Shown: positions 1 through 11,171, numbered from the stretch's first letter. The stretch is 64,000 bases of DNA from Aspidapion aeneum (GCA_963576565.1 OY755039.1:28720602-28784601); one strand, 5' to 3'. Translations and numbers: made by a program. The notes: generated by a model from the sequence alone, not told the origin.

Positions 1-951
1 CAGTTGACAACATTTCATCAGATTTGCAATGCTCCATTCCGGAGAGATCCATATTTTGCGTAACCTGATCAAGTCCGTACAGACATTCCTTTATATCAAC
101 ATTGGTTAGATTTACTTCGAATCTCGCCATGTTTTTTAATTGTTCTAATTCTAGGTTTTCTTTATCTAAAGAACTTTGTGCCGCATCAACCACATAGTCG
201 ATTTTGTTTTTGCTAGCTGCTATTTTTATCATCAGTTGGGAAATGGTTTTTGAAAATTCGTCTTCAGCGATAGGGCTGCATCCCTAAAATAATAAAAAAA
301 TCACCTATTTAAAAATCCATTTTTACCTTCATAGCCCGCGTAGCAATGGCTACAGAAGGTATTATTTTCGAGGAAATTTTTTTTTGGGATAGTGTTGAAA
401 ATGTGTTATTTGTATATTGCTATCATAACAACATCGTCGTGATGTCTGTCTGTGTGTGTATATTATTTTTGTCCGTAACACGATAGCTCCTAAACCGCTG
501 AACCGATTTTCATAAAATTTTCAGGCAAAATAGCGTTCGACACTATAACAAGCTGATTAGATTTTAGTTAAAATGCATTAATGCTAATCACAGTTTTTTG
601 ACAATTAAATTTTTTTAAAAATGCAAAATTTTTAACGGAGTATGGCATCAATATGCGGTATTCGAAATATGGTAGACTACATTTTGCTTAATAATTTGTG
701 TTATAACAAAAAACTTCGCAAGTGCTTTAGTTTCTGAGATATTTTCAAAAAACTGTTTATCATGGCTTCACTTGTGGTAAAAGGCTAGCTAGGAAGGTAC
801 CAGATCCGTCATGGATCCATTTATTTTAATAGTCCTTCTGAATAATAAATAATTAAAGGAATATTTAAAAAAAAAAGAATATAAATTTACTCACAAAAAG
901 CGTCAATAGGTTTAATACCAAAACCACCGAAAGCACTAAATAACTGACCAT
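1..951 (-). CDS. 5' end of a host gene for a small secreted protein (two exons, runs off the window)
   Basis: Exon 1 (951-895) starts with ATG and encodes 19 residues, MVSYLVLSVVLVLNLLTLF, a typical hydrophobic signal peptide. It ends at a consensus donor (gtgagt, 894-889). Exon 2 (283-1) follows a pyrimidine-rich acceptor (tttattattttag, ending at 284) and is open for 94 codons plus one base to the window edge. The join is phase 0. The mature part starts GCSPIAEDEF, is rich in charged and Leu/Glu residues (probably helical), has Cys at about residues 21, 86 and 105 and a possible N-glycosylation site (NLT, residue 77). The 611-bp intron contains repeat debris. An AT-rich TATA-like run lies about 45-55 bp upstream of the ATG. 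I do not recognise the family; small secreted or haemolymph-type insect proteins are the natural comparison. The reading frame, splice sites and signal peptide are seen; secretion is inferred. Confidence 0.72.
425..545 (+). repeat. Intronic fragment with (GTCT)/(GTGT) run and 'ACCGATTTTCAT' block
   Basis: A short GTCTGTCTGTGTGTG run is followed by AACACGATAGCTCCTAAACC and then GCTGAACCGATTTTCAT. The same order (GTCT run, 'ataactc', 'ccgatttt.atgaaatt') occurs in the larger elements at 3122, 5308, 16700, 18464 and 19662, but the flanks differ. It lies inside the intron of the gene at 1-951. Confidence 0.6.
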
Positions 952-1343
952 TTTGTGTTTTCTTTATGGCTAGAAACAATATTATTGCAAAAAAAATATA
1001 TTTTTAAATGGTGGAAATAAGAACACTATTCTTATCAGAAAAATATACTTTTTGACGATATTTTCCACAGATCTTCAAACCAAAGTATACATTGTTAGGT
1101 CTGAGGAAAAACCTGACAGAAAAATTAAAACTTTCTATTTCTAATATATCTGCGTATACCTGCAATAACGTGAAAAATGTACCAAATGTTTTTAAATAAA
1201 TTAAATAAACAACAAATTTAAACAATAGAAATGAGATAAATTTATTGTGACAAAATAAGCATGTACATTATCATTTGTTTAGCAAATACGTATTTTTTTA
1301 AAAAAGTTACTTAAATTATTTTGGAAGTTGTATCTATAGGTAA

Positions 1344-1535
1344 CAGTAGCAGATCCAGGGGGGGGCAAAGGGGCTTGGGCACCACGCTTCTTAAGATGAA
1401 ACTTATAATCTTTAGTTCTAGGAAGAAAAATACTAATGCACAAACCGCAATTTTTTACAAAATTTACATTTTTTAAAACTTTTTCACAAAAATACTTTAA
1501 TGAGTAAACATTTTTGCCTGTGGCGCATTTTATTT
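1344..1535 (+). mobile_element. Truncated hAT-like MITE, 'CAG.GGCGGATCCAGGGG' family
   Basis: Starts CAGTAGCAGATCCAGGGG and shares its interior (accgcaattttttacaaaat; ttttgcctg.ggcgcattt) with the complete copy at 35285-35527 and the copy at 11552. No right terminus or TSD was found. Confidence 0.6.
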
Positions 1536-1549
1536 GTACGTAGTGTCAA

Positions 1550-3120
1550 AATTCAGAGCTTAGATCAACGCTTGTCATAAAAAATTTGAGCGGTCAATCG
1601 GTAATTATCGTTCCAAATTGGTAACAACCAAATGCGTTTAAGTGGTCATGGTTATCTTTGGTTCAACTATATGACGTCATCGATAGCCTGAAAAACGTCA
1701 TTGGTTTGAACCGATAATTATGCAGGTCCGGGGCTGTTTTCAAATCTTGGTTATCCCCACTCCTCCTAAGTATTTTGAGGTTATGCTGGCTATTTATTAT
1801 TTTCTCAAGTATTTTTTTTTATAGACGAGATATTCGAGTGTTTAAAGGAAGATCAACATCATAAGATCTCAATAAACTACTTTGGATCAGACTTTCTACT
1901 AGAAATCGACAGTTTAGAGCTAGCAAATACCCTTCTGAATGGTAAGTTGGGTCCAGTGGGATAGTGGATAAAGTTACGACAGTCACAATAATTTGCAATA
2001 GGGTCAATGTGCCAGTGAATGAACAGTTAAGAGATATTTTGTTTTAAAAAATTCATGTTTCAAGTAAATATTATTATTTGTTTATCATTGGTCGAAAATC
2101 AGGGCTAGCAAGCGGTTGTGTACCTAAGAAAGTAAGCGAAGATGCAATAAATCATTTATAAATATTTTATTCTTATAATAAAACTCTGGCAAACGCAATT
2201 TCCTAGTGAATGAACATCAAAGTCTAGTAAATGAAAGGCGATTATCCAGTGAATGAACAATGAATTATTTCTTAGCAATAAATTAATAAAATTGATTTTA
2301 TAGGTTTTTTCAAGGTTTTAAGTGATTAATTACCTAAACAAATGTCGGAGGACTCGGTTGGTGTGTTTAGAAAATCTATTTCTGTAAGAAAATACCTATA
2401 AATTCTTGTAAAATTTTATTTATTAAAAGTAAAAAATTAAACATTAAAGAAGTAAATCTTACTCACAAAAAATATAATTAGACAAACGAAAACTGTAAAA
2501 TCTTTATTTCAAGATATGAAAGTAATAAGCAAAAAAAATAATATAAGTATATACTAAGAACGGATATATTTTTATCATTAATTATTTATTTTGCCTGACT
2601 TCTTACAACAGTATCCCCACTTGTATTTTCCTTTATACTATTTGGTTGGTCTATTGCGGTAGAAGTTTTTAGCATTAGTTTGTTAAACTTTGAGTTCTAA
2701 TCTACCGTTTTATTTAAACAATGGAACTCCCTACTATTTGTACTGTGTTGTCCTTCGATACTTGTTTCTTTCTCTCAGTCGGTTTCGAATTTTGAGGAAT
2801 CTCATTAATAAAAGTTCCGTTCTTTATAGTTGCAATGCTAATTATATTTATTCAGAGTAGCCCCGCTTGACGGTACCTAGGTAGCTACTATGAAAAATGG
2901 AGCAGACGTGTTCATTAATTAGAAGTTAAAAAGAATATATCCAAAAAATTAACACTGTAATTTATCATTATGTTCAACTATTGGACATGTTCATTATGCA
3001 TGTAATGCAACATGTCATGTTGGTATAAAATTAAAAGTAAAACTGTCATTGTCTCTAGATAAAAAGAAGCTGACGGTAGGAAAAAACGCACAGATTAACA
3101 ACTCATTTTCCAGATTTTTT
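1550..3120. other. No supportable gene
   Basis: AT-rich sequence without a convincing exon, RNA gene or complete repeat. Confidence 0.5.
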
Positions 3121-3121
3121 T

Positions 3122-3260
3122 AGCTCACACATATACTATACTATAGTAGTGTGAGCTATGGTGATCCTAATTTTTTCGATAAAAAAAAAAGTTGCTCCGA
3201 TTTCAAAAATTTTTATATATCTTTGCGTTTCAGATGATTTTGAAACTTTTTTGTTGCGCC

Positions 3261-3338
<78 letters not shown>

Positions 3339-3918
3339 ATGTCTGTATGTCTGTATGTCTGTATGTCTGTATGTCTGTCTGTCTGTCTGTATGTATGTCT
3401 GTAACGACCAACGCGCATAACTCAAAAACCGCTTGGCCGATTTTAATGAAATTTGGTACCTAGGCTGGGTCTTGGGTCGAGATGGTCCCATTTAAAAATG
3501 AACAAAATCCACCGAACACAAACCAAATAAAAGGGTGGGGTAGCTTTCAAAAATTAGAGTTTATGTGAAAATATGGCGTGTGTGATATCAAACGAAAGGT
3601 AATTGAGTATGCAGTTAAACAAAATACATTTTAATTTATTTAAAAAAAAGGGTGGGGGTATATTCTAAAAATTAGAGTTTAAGTGAAAATATGGCGTGTG
3701 TGATATCAAACGAAAGGTAATTGAGTCCGGAGTTTAACAAAATACGTTTTAGTTTTTTGTTTTTTTTAAAGGTAGGGGTAGATTTCAAAAATTTGAGTTA
3801 AGTCAAAACATGGCTTGTGTGGTATCAAACAAAAGGTAATTTAGTCTGAAGTCACACGTACACTATAACTCTAGTACCTAGTGTGAGCTTAGGGGCCCAT
3901 ATATTGGCAGAGTATTTT
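3122..3918 (+). mobile_element. (GTCT)n hairpin-ended element, copy A
   Basis: Non-autonomous element of about 0.8 kb. The 5' end is a hairpin, AGCTCACAC...GTGTGAGCT (3122-3160). Then come a conserved block, a (GTCT)n tract (about 3260-3403), a block with CCGATTTTAATGAAATTTGG, and three units of about 120 bp, each starting 'gggtggg' and containing 'aatatggc.tgtgtg'. The 3' hairpin is partly decayed, and the element ends GGCAGAGTATTTT. Both strands stay open across the tetranucleotide tract; those frames are not genes. A central (GTCY)n microsatellite is known from Drosophila mini-me/DINE-1 elements, which belong to the Helentron-derived group; assignment here is inference. Confidence 0.85.
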
Positions 3919-4018
3919 ATTGCTGTCAGTATGCATATGATAAATAAAGGGTTTGGAAATGTCACAAAAGTGAAACTGCCTATGGCAAGGGCTAAACCTA
4001 CATCGGTTACGTATTAGC

Positions 4019-4079
4019 TAGAGTCCCTGTATGTTGACATATTTGTATAATCCAAATATGTCAACATACAGGGACTCTA
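4019..4079. mobile_element. 61-bp perfect palindromic micro-element
   Basis: Two perfectly complementary 27-bp arms beginning TAGAGTCCCTGTATG are separated by 7 nt. Flanks are GTATTAGC on the left (4011-4018) and CTATTAGC on the right (4080-4087), an 8-bp target duplication with one mismatch. TAGAG fits the hAT terminal consensus YARNG. A relative is at 36794-36850. Confidence 0.75.
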
Positions 4080-4693
4080 CTATTAGCTTGATAATTTATT
4101 TTTCAAGAATTATTTGCAAATTTTTGCCTCCCTGCTTTGATTAGCACTACATATCACTGGTTTACAAACATCTATTTCCTTCCGCAACATTATGATTTTT
4201 TGTTTTTGCAATTGTTTTAAGCTCAATAGCTTTTTATTCTAGGAAAATTAATTTTCTGGAAAAATATACCGACATTATTTTTGCTTACTTTCAGATAAGA
4301 AAAACATAATACACCAAAACAAATCCCGAAAATCCTACATAACAGATGATATTTACGGAGGTCTTAAAACTGTGTAAAGTGGTGATAAAACCTACAAAAC
4401 TCGAATTTCCAAGATTTCTACAAAATGCAAACAAAGAATATAAATTTAGAAAGGGCACCGCAGATAAGCACTGAAAATGTGGAGGATTTATTGAGAAATA
4501 TTCCCGAGGTAGGTAAACAACGTGAATATTGTACCGAAGAGAATTGTATGATAAATAAGGCCTAAAGGGCCCAGTGCCCATATTTCAAAACAAAGGCTTC
4601 TTTATCAAATACCATATTGCAAATAATGCAAGGACCTAAAAACTATAAACAACAAGTGAAATTAAAGAAAGAAAAATAAGAAAAAAGTTTTTT

Positions 4694-4747
4694 GCTTCGG
4701 CCGGGGATCGAACCCAGGATCTCTTGCTATCACTGAACTACCGAAGC
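4694..4747 (-). pseudogene. tRNA-like unit lacking the anticodon arm
   Basis: 54 nt. The acceptor stem GCTTCGG pairs with CCGAAGC, the A-box-like TAGTTCAGTGA and B box GGTTCGATCCC are present, and the T stem pairs well. A normal tRNA is about 72 nt; the missing length equals an anticodon arm. It cannot decode; Pol III box function is only inferred. Confidence 0.75.
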
Positions 4748-4953
4748 CATACTTAAATTTTCGGAAAACTTCCATCTATGCAGGCTGCGGTGTCTCAATA
4801 CAAGAACGAGAAATTCTCAGGGTATTAACTCGACCAAGTTATCCAACTGATCTCTTTAATTCTTCTTTCCCACTGTCAAAGGTATGATTCTACGTTCTTG
4901 TATTGAGACACCGCAGCCTGCATAGATGGAAGTTTTCCGAAAATTTATGTATG

Positions 4954-5006
4954 GCTTCGGTAGTTCAGTGGTTAGAATCTAGGCGGGTTCGATCCCCGGC
5001 CGAAGC
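4954..5006 (+). pseudogene. tRNA-like unit lacking the anticodon arm (mirror copy)
   Basis: 53 nt with the same acceptor stem, A box TAGTTCAGTGG and B box GGTTCGATCCC. The middle differs from the minus-strand copy (gttagaatctaggc), although the flanking arms are nearly identical, so the two centres have changed independently. Confidence 0.75.
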
Positions 5007-5307
5007 AGAAAACTATTTTCTTATTTTTCTTTCTTTAATTTCACTTGTTGTTTAAAGGCTTCTTTCTTAAAACCCGGCAACATCAAGCCGCTTCTAACTA
5101 ATTGTTTAAATTCACAGACCATTACAATACTGCGACATCTAAATACCGATTACAAAATCAGTTGTAATCCAAAACAAAATATTTACAGTATTGGACAAAA
5201 TTATAGCAACAAATCATAAAATTTTTACATATGCACATAGACTTTGGCTTTCGACGACTAAGAGCACATGATTTTTAAATCAAATGAGATAAGAACTCGT
5301 TTATATT

Positions 5308-5445
5308 AGCTCACACATATACTATACTATAGTAGTGTGAGCTATGGTGATCCCAATTTTTTCGAGAAAAAAAAAGTTGCTCCGATTTCAAAAATTTTTA
5401 TATATCTTTGCGTTTCAGATGATTTTGAAACTTTTTTGTTGCGCC

Positions 5446-5487
<42 letters not shown>

Positions 5488-6060
5488 ATGTCTCTCTGTC
5501 TGTCTGTAACGACCAACGCGCATAACTCAAAAACCGCTTGGCCGATTTTAATGAAATTTGGTACCTAGGCTGGGCCTTGGGTCGAGATGGTCCCATTTAA
5601 AAATGAACAAAATCCACCGAACACAAACCAAATAAAAGGGTGGGGGTAGATTTCAAAAATTAGAGTTTATGTGGAAATATGGCGTGTGTGATATCAAACG
5701 AAAGGTAATTGAGTCTGCAGTTAAACAAAACACATTTTAATTTATTTAAACAAAAGGGTGGGGGTATATTTTAAAAATTAGAGTTTAAGTGAAAATATGG
5801 CGTGTGTGATACCAAACGAAAGGTAATTGAGTCCGGAGTTTAACAAAATACATTTTAGTTTTTGTTTTTTTAAGGGTGGGGGTAGATTTCAAAAATTTGA
5901 GTTTAAGTCAAAACATGGCTTGTGTGGTATCAAACAAAAGGTAATTTAGTCTGGAGTTGAATAAAATATATTTCAGTTTTTAGTTATATTAGCTCACACG
6001 TACACTATAACTATAGTAGCTAGTGTGAGCTTAGGGGCCCATATATTGGCAGAGTATTTT
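5308..6060 (+). mobile_element. (GTCT)n hairpin-ended element, copy B
   Basis: Best-preserved copy. 5' hairpin 5308-5342, (GTCT)n about 5447-5508, three roughly 120-bp internal units (near 5638, 5755, 5875), 3' hairpin 5992-6030, terminal GGCAGAGTATTTT. The left flank has only TT before AGCTC, so the terminal TTTT belongs to the element and there is no long TSD; insertion between two Ts is likely. Confidence 0.88.
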
Positions 6061-6920
6061 CTCTGGTTTGGAAAATAATATTTTCCTATTAAACTATTAA
6101 ACCATGATTTAATAAATTTGAAACGGGAACGCCCGTCTTAACACACATCGATTTCAACAATTGTTGGATAATATTCTTGGCCGTCCAGTGTTGCTCAGCA
6201 GCAGAACAGATCCTCAAACTTTTAAATTCTTTGTAGTTCTTGATACTGTAGATTGATGTTATAATTAATTCTTGGCTGTTTCGGTTTGCTTGATATTCTA
6301 TTTTTATATTTTCATAAATCGATTTTTAATCTCGATTGTAACTGCTTTTCCACGACTCATATTTAAAAAATGTATTCATGACCATGCCACCAATGAGTTT
6401 TTAACGATACCCTAATTCTGAAACGTCGTAACCCAATTCAACAAAATTTTACAGGAATAAGAAAATTACACAGCGTAAGCATTATGCGACTTGCTAGAAA
6501 TCGCAGAAATGACTGTTTTGTATTTTTTTTGGTTCCGAAGATTTAGCAGCATATAGCTATGCATAATTGATGACGCAAAAATATGAATTTTAATTTTTTT
6601 GTGGGTTACGACGTATCAGAATTAGGGTATCGATAAATAAATAAAACTGAATATCCAAGGCTTTGAAAACATGAGGAGAAAAATATTTCTTGTTATATTT
6701 TTGTCCAGCAGATAGTGTAGTCAATTTAATAAAATATTAATCTTTTTGAAACCAGAGAAAATATAAACGCGTTCTAATCTCATACGATTTAGAAAACATG
6801 TGTTCTTTTGGCAAGTCGAAGATCAATCTGTAGTACATGTAATGTGCAAACGTATTTAATTCACTGTTTGGTGTAAACATAGGATTTGATGCTATAATTT
6901 TGTCCAATCCTGTATATATG

Positions 6921-8672
6921 TACCGGGTGGGCCATAAAAACCGGACAATTTTTTTTATTATAATTTTTGAATTATACAATCGATTTTAATGGGACAAACT
7001 GCACATGGCAGAGAATTAATCAGAGTTTTGACCGAATGTATTTTTTGTCCACCATCTCAAAATCCAAGATGGCGGACGAAATTAAAATGTACCCTTCAAA
7101 GATGCTCGTTTATTCTCATGTTGCGAACATGTCTTAATTAGTTTTTTAAATTAGCAAAAAAGCTGCATTCTTGCCACGCACAACAAGGTACGAATTAGCA
7201 AAATCGGTTCAGTGGTTCTAAAAAAATATTTTTGTTTCAACCATTGTTTTGCATATTATACGATTGCCTTGTCAATCACAATAGAAATAAAAAACATTCT
7301 GGTGAGAACTGGTTTTTAAAGATTATGATCAAAGTTTATCGCTATTTTAAAATTTAAGATGGCGGACAGAATTAAACTTGATTCTTTAAAATGGCGTTTA
7401 TTCTTAGTTTCCGCAAATGTTTTAGCTTTTTTTTAATTTGTAGAAAAGCACTACTTTTCCCCCACATGACATAAATCGGTGTAATGGTTCTCAAAAAATT
7501 TATTTTTGTTTCAGCCATTGTTTTACAGATTATACGATTGCTTTGCTTTGCCTGTCTGCATTCATTTCCCTATAAATTCGTTATTACTAAACCAATTTGA
7601 GTGAAATAAAAAAAATCATGTTGAGAATTGATTGCTCTTTAAAGACTATAATCGAAATTTGCCGCCATCTTACAATTGAAGATGTCAGACAGAAGCATAC
7701 TTGATTCTTCAAAATGGCGTGCTTATTCTTATTTTCAGAAAATGTTTTAGTTTTTTTTTTAATTTATAGAAAAACATTACTTTTCTCCCGCATAAAGAAA
7801 TAAAAATTAATTAAGTGCTTTTCTATAAATTAAAAAAAAAACTAAAACATATTTTGAAAATAAGAATAAACGTGCCTCTTTGAAGGGTCAAGTATGATTA
7901 TTTACGACATCCTAATTTCTAAGATGGCGGCAAATTTCGAATATAAACTTTAAAGAACAATCAATTCTCATCATGATTTTTTTTATTTCACTAAAATCGG
8001 TTCAGTAATAATGAGTTTATAAAGAAATAAATTCAGACAGGGTTGGCAATGCAATCGTATAATCTGTAAAACAATGGCTGAAACAAAAATAGATTTTTGG
8101 AGAACCACCAAACCAATTTTACTAATTTATACCTTGTGCAGAGGAAAGGTAGTGCTTTTCTATAAATTAAAAAAACTAAAACATTTTCAAAAAATAAGAC
8201 CACACACGAAATTTTGAATAATTAATTATGATTCTGTCCACCATCTTAAATTTTAAAATGTTAATAAATTTTGATCATGATCTTTAAAAAGCAGTTAATT
8301 CTCACCAGGATATTTTTTATTTCATCAAAATCGGTTCAGTAGTAGTGAATTTATAAGGAAATAAATGCAGACATGATTGGCAAGGCAAAAATATTTTTTT
8401 TTCGAACCATCGAACCGATTTTGCTGACTCATACCTTGTTGTGCATTGCAAAAACGCTGCTTTTTTAGTGATTTAAAAAAAATATTAAAACATGTTTGCA
8501 ACACAGGAATAAACTAGCATCTTTGAAGGGTACAATATTATTTCGTCCGCCATCTTGGATTTTGAAATAGCGGACAAAAAATTTTATTTATGGAAAACTA
8601 TGATTTATTCTCTGCCAAGTGCAGTTTGTCCCATTCAAAAAAAAATTGTTCGGTTTTTTTTGGCCCACCCGG
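6921..8672. mobile_element. 1.75-kb foldback element with tandem units in each arm
   Basis: The arms are nearly the whole element: TACCGGGTGGGCC at the left and GGCCCACCCGG at the right, with the turn near 7780-7815. TATATATG flanks both sides (6913-6920 and 8673-8680). Each arm has about three diverged units of roughly 300 bp, marked by 'aagatggcggac' (7068, 7362, 7678) and 'aatcggttcag.ggttct'. No coding sequence. A transcript would fold into a hairpin hundreds of base pairs long. Confidence 0.85.
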
Positions 8673-9446
8673 TATATATGGACTGTATTTTTCTATAAAG
8701 TGTTGGGCAAAATCGCATGTCTTTAATAATCGAAGTATTCGTATCGTAATTAAAACATAATTATCATTTGAATGATCACTCGAATCGCTACTTTGATTAT
8801 ACAAAAAAAATCGTCGCAAATAAATCGCATATTTTTATTCAGATATTTTGTCAGGGCTATCAAAATGGACGGGCCACGATCCTCCACTTTGTTGACGTCA
8901 CATCGGGGGCTGATTTTTTTTATGGTTACGTCACGACACAGCTGATTGTCTGAATAATGAAGTTGGAATGACGGTTCATGAATATTTGATTTTTTAAAAA
9001 TAAAGCCGGTTTTGAGATTGTTTTAACTATATTACTAAAATTACGGACTTCCATTGTCTTTATTTATTTTAAAACACGACGTTTTGGTTAGTAAGTATCT
9101 CTAACCGTTATCAAGTAAAATCTTTTTTATGTATAGTAATCTTTAATTTTTCAGAGCCGCCTCATTAGCTCACACAAAAATTAAATTTAATGAAGAAGCA
9201 AATGTGTTCGTTTCTACGTAGAAATTAATCGGATTACCTACATCTATTTGTTTATATTCGGCACTCGGCAGACTTTTAAAACTTAATATAGTTATGTATT
9301 TACATGTGTTTACAAAAATTACATCAAAAAATTATATTTTTGTAGTGTACTTTTGTTTTAAAAAGATTCACGCTGGTATTTTTGGATTGTATATGAACTT
9401 TATTGTAAAAAGTCATTGAAAAATCTAAAAAGTTTTACAATACAAA

Positions 9447-10037
9447 CCAAGGCTAAAAAAAACACAGGCCACGATACTAAAAAATCAGCTGTATTCGGGG
9501 GGGGGGGTGACTTTTACATTGGGTCTTATGGGAGCTCAGGCGTTTTTTTATGATATTTTCAAAATGGCCCTACAGATTCCCGCGAAATTTCAGTAAAATA
9601 TTCTTAGACACCATCCCAATTTTCCACCAAATTTTTGTAAAGATGATTAAAAGGTTAAAATCTTCCTTATTTTGAATTCAAATTACCCGTCATGTACCGC
9701 ATGCCAACTGTTATATTTGACATGTATTTGATTTTGTCATCTGTCTTTGTCACATTCGCTTCTGCTTTAAATTTAATTTTAGTGTAAGTTTATGAAGCGG
9801 TTCTGAAAAATTAAGGATAACTATACATTTAAAAAAAAATTGTTCTGCAAAAATATAGTAAAAACAATCTCAAAACCACCTTTATCTTAAAAAAATGAAA
9901 TATTCATAAACCGCCATTCCAACTTCAATATTTTAAAGACAATCAGCTGCGTCGTGACGTGACAATAAAAAAAAACCAGCCCTCGATGTAACGTCAACAA
10001 AGTGGAGGATCGTGGCCCGTCCGTTTTGATAGCCCTG
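9447..10037 (-). mobile_element. Inner, inverted copy of the 6-bp-TSD MITE family
   Basis: 591 bp, CCAAGGCT...ATAGCCCTG, flanked by TACAAA on both sides (9441-9446 and 10038-10043). It matches the 43324 copy in reverse, plus an internal segment of about 95 bp around 9673-9766. Confidence 0.85.
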
Positions 10038-10154
10038 TACAAACAAGTGCCATGACAAACACAGATGACAAAGGCAAATACATGTCAAATATAACAGTTG
10101 GCATGTGGTACATGGCGGGTAATTTAAATTTAAAATAAAGAATGCTAAATCTTA

Positions 10155-10370
10155 GCGCCGGTACACATCTGCGTTTTTCTGCAGCGCGGTGCCGCAGCGT
10201 TACCGCAATTGCGGTCCGAGCACCGGTACACACACGCGTTTTTCTTCCGCGCGGTACCGCTGCAACATCGCGCCGAAGAAAAACGCGTGTGTGTACCGGC
10301 GCCACGTACCGCAATTGCGGTAACGCTGCTGCACCGCGCGGTAGAAAAACGCGTGTGTGTATACCGCCGC
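10155..10370. mobile_element. GC-rich palindromic MITE, TTA target site
   Basis: 216 bp, very rich in CG dinucleotides in an AT-rich setting. Termini GCGCCGGTACACA and GTGTATACCGCCGC are imperfect inverted repeats. TTA flanks both ends (10152-10154, 10371-10373), and the related locus near 43555 lacks the insertion. Inside, 'GGTACACACACGCGTTTTTC' and 'CGCGCGGTACCGC' recur in both orientations. A TWA target fits PIF/Harbinger; assignment is inferred. Confidence 0.78.
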
Positions 10371-10633
10371 TTAAAGATTTTAACCTTTTAATCAACTTGC
10401 ATCCTTAAAAAAATTTGACGGTATATCGGGATGGTGTCTGAAATCATAAAAAAACGTGTGACCTCCCATAAGACCCAATGTAAAAGTTAGCCCCCCGAGA
10501 ACAGCTGATTTTTTCAGGGCCGTGGCCTGTACTTTTTTGTTGGCCTTGGTTTTGTACGCAAATGATAGAATTTGAATTGCATTCGAATTAAGGACACCCT
10601 GTTCATTAATATAAAAAAGTACATATGTTTTAG

Positions 10634-10790
10634 AAAACATTGCTTATGCTTCAACGAGCCAGTTTTGAAGAACCTCAATATATTCAACTCATCACAACCA
10701 GTAGTTCTGTAGAAAGAACAGGTCCTCCCCTTCCACCAAGATCGCACATCATTGCTTATGGAACTTTGGACCAACTGAGAAATAATACAG
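10634..10790 (+). CDS. Candidate host exon with proline-rich segment
   Basis: Open for 52 codons between a TTTTAG acceptor (ending 10633) and a donor ACAG|GTAGGT (10791). The peptide begins KTLLMLQRASFEEPQ and includes ERTGPPLPPRSHIIAYG, a PxxP-type stretch of the kind bound by SH3 domains. It looks like real coding sequence rather than repeat translation and lies just outside the MITE ending at 10549. A good acceptor (ctattcctacacctacag, ending 11171) lies downstream, but the phase-consistent reading there stops after about 13 codons. The family is not recognised and no start codon or upstream exon was located. It could be a chance open frame or a pseudogene fragment. Confidence 0.4.
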
Positions 10791-11171
10791 GTAGGTTCAC
10801 CTTTTTTTACCTGTGCCTTACCTTCAGTGAATGTGGCGATCATTCTGATTTTTTTAAACGATTTTATTTAGCTTAACTCCTGTTTTGGTATTTTTTTATT
10901 AAAAACATTTTCAAAACGGCGAGCATCAATCGATATGTATTAAATTTATAAATCGAGATGGCAGGTCCAAAGTGGAGGATAATTCTATTTATGCACCGAC
11001 TTTTCTCCAAACTTAGTATAGTTTTTGCAAAGTCAGTTGAACATCGGCATATCCTTTGTGTGTGTGACATGGGTGGCGGTAGATATACTCATGAACATTA
11101 TTTCATTTAATTATGGCGTAAACTAAAGAAATGAAAATAGATAATAAAACTTTCTATTCCTACACCTACAG

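Larger units (their letters stand above)
4604..5053. mobile_element. Palindromic element carrying two inverted tRNA-like units
   Basis: Inverted arms run from about 4647-4815 and 4888-5053, with outer ends AAACAACAAGTGAAATTAAA and its complement. Each arm holds one tRNA-like unit (4694-4747 minus, 4954-5006 plus). A 12-bp direct repeat AAAGGCTTCTTT lies at 4592-4603 and 5054-5065 and may be the target duplication; if so, 43 unpaired bases at the left (4604-4646) belong to the insertion. Confidence 0.75.
8852..10549 (+). mobile_element. Outer copy of a 6-bp-TSD MITE family, expanded by nested insertions
   Basis: Ends CAGGGCTATCAAAATGGAC and TTGGCCTTGG, flanked by TTTTGT (8846-8851 and 10550-10555). 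Its halves match the simple 469-bp copy at 43324-43792. They are separated here by a complete inverted sister copy (9447-10037), other sequence, and a GC-rich MITE (10155-10370). It also has a segment near 10050-10140 that is present inverted in the inner copy (9673-9766) but absent from the 43-kb copy. Confidence 0.8.

Noticed and set aside
3136..3491. Overlapping open frames on both strands (poly VCLS / DRQT)
   Set aside because: Produced by the (GTCT)n tract, which lacks stops in several frames; the same applies at 5337, 16706, 18927 and 19691.
4694..5006. Two functional tRNA genes
   Set aside because: Both lack about 18 nt where the anticodon arm should be.
9994..10408. 133-codon and 88-codon frames on opposite strands
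   Set aside because: They run across the GC-rich palindromic MITE, where absence of stops reflects composition.
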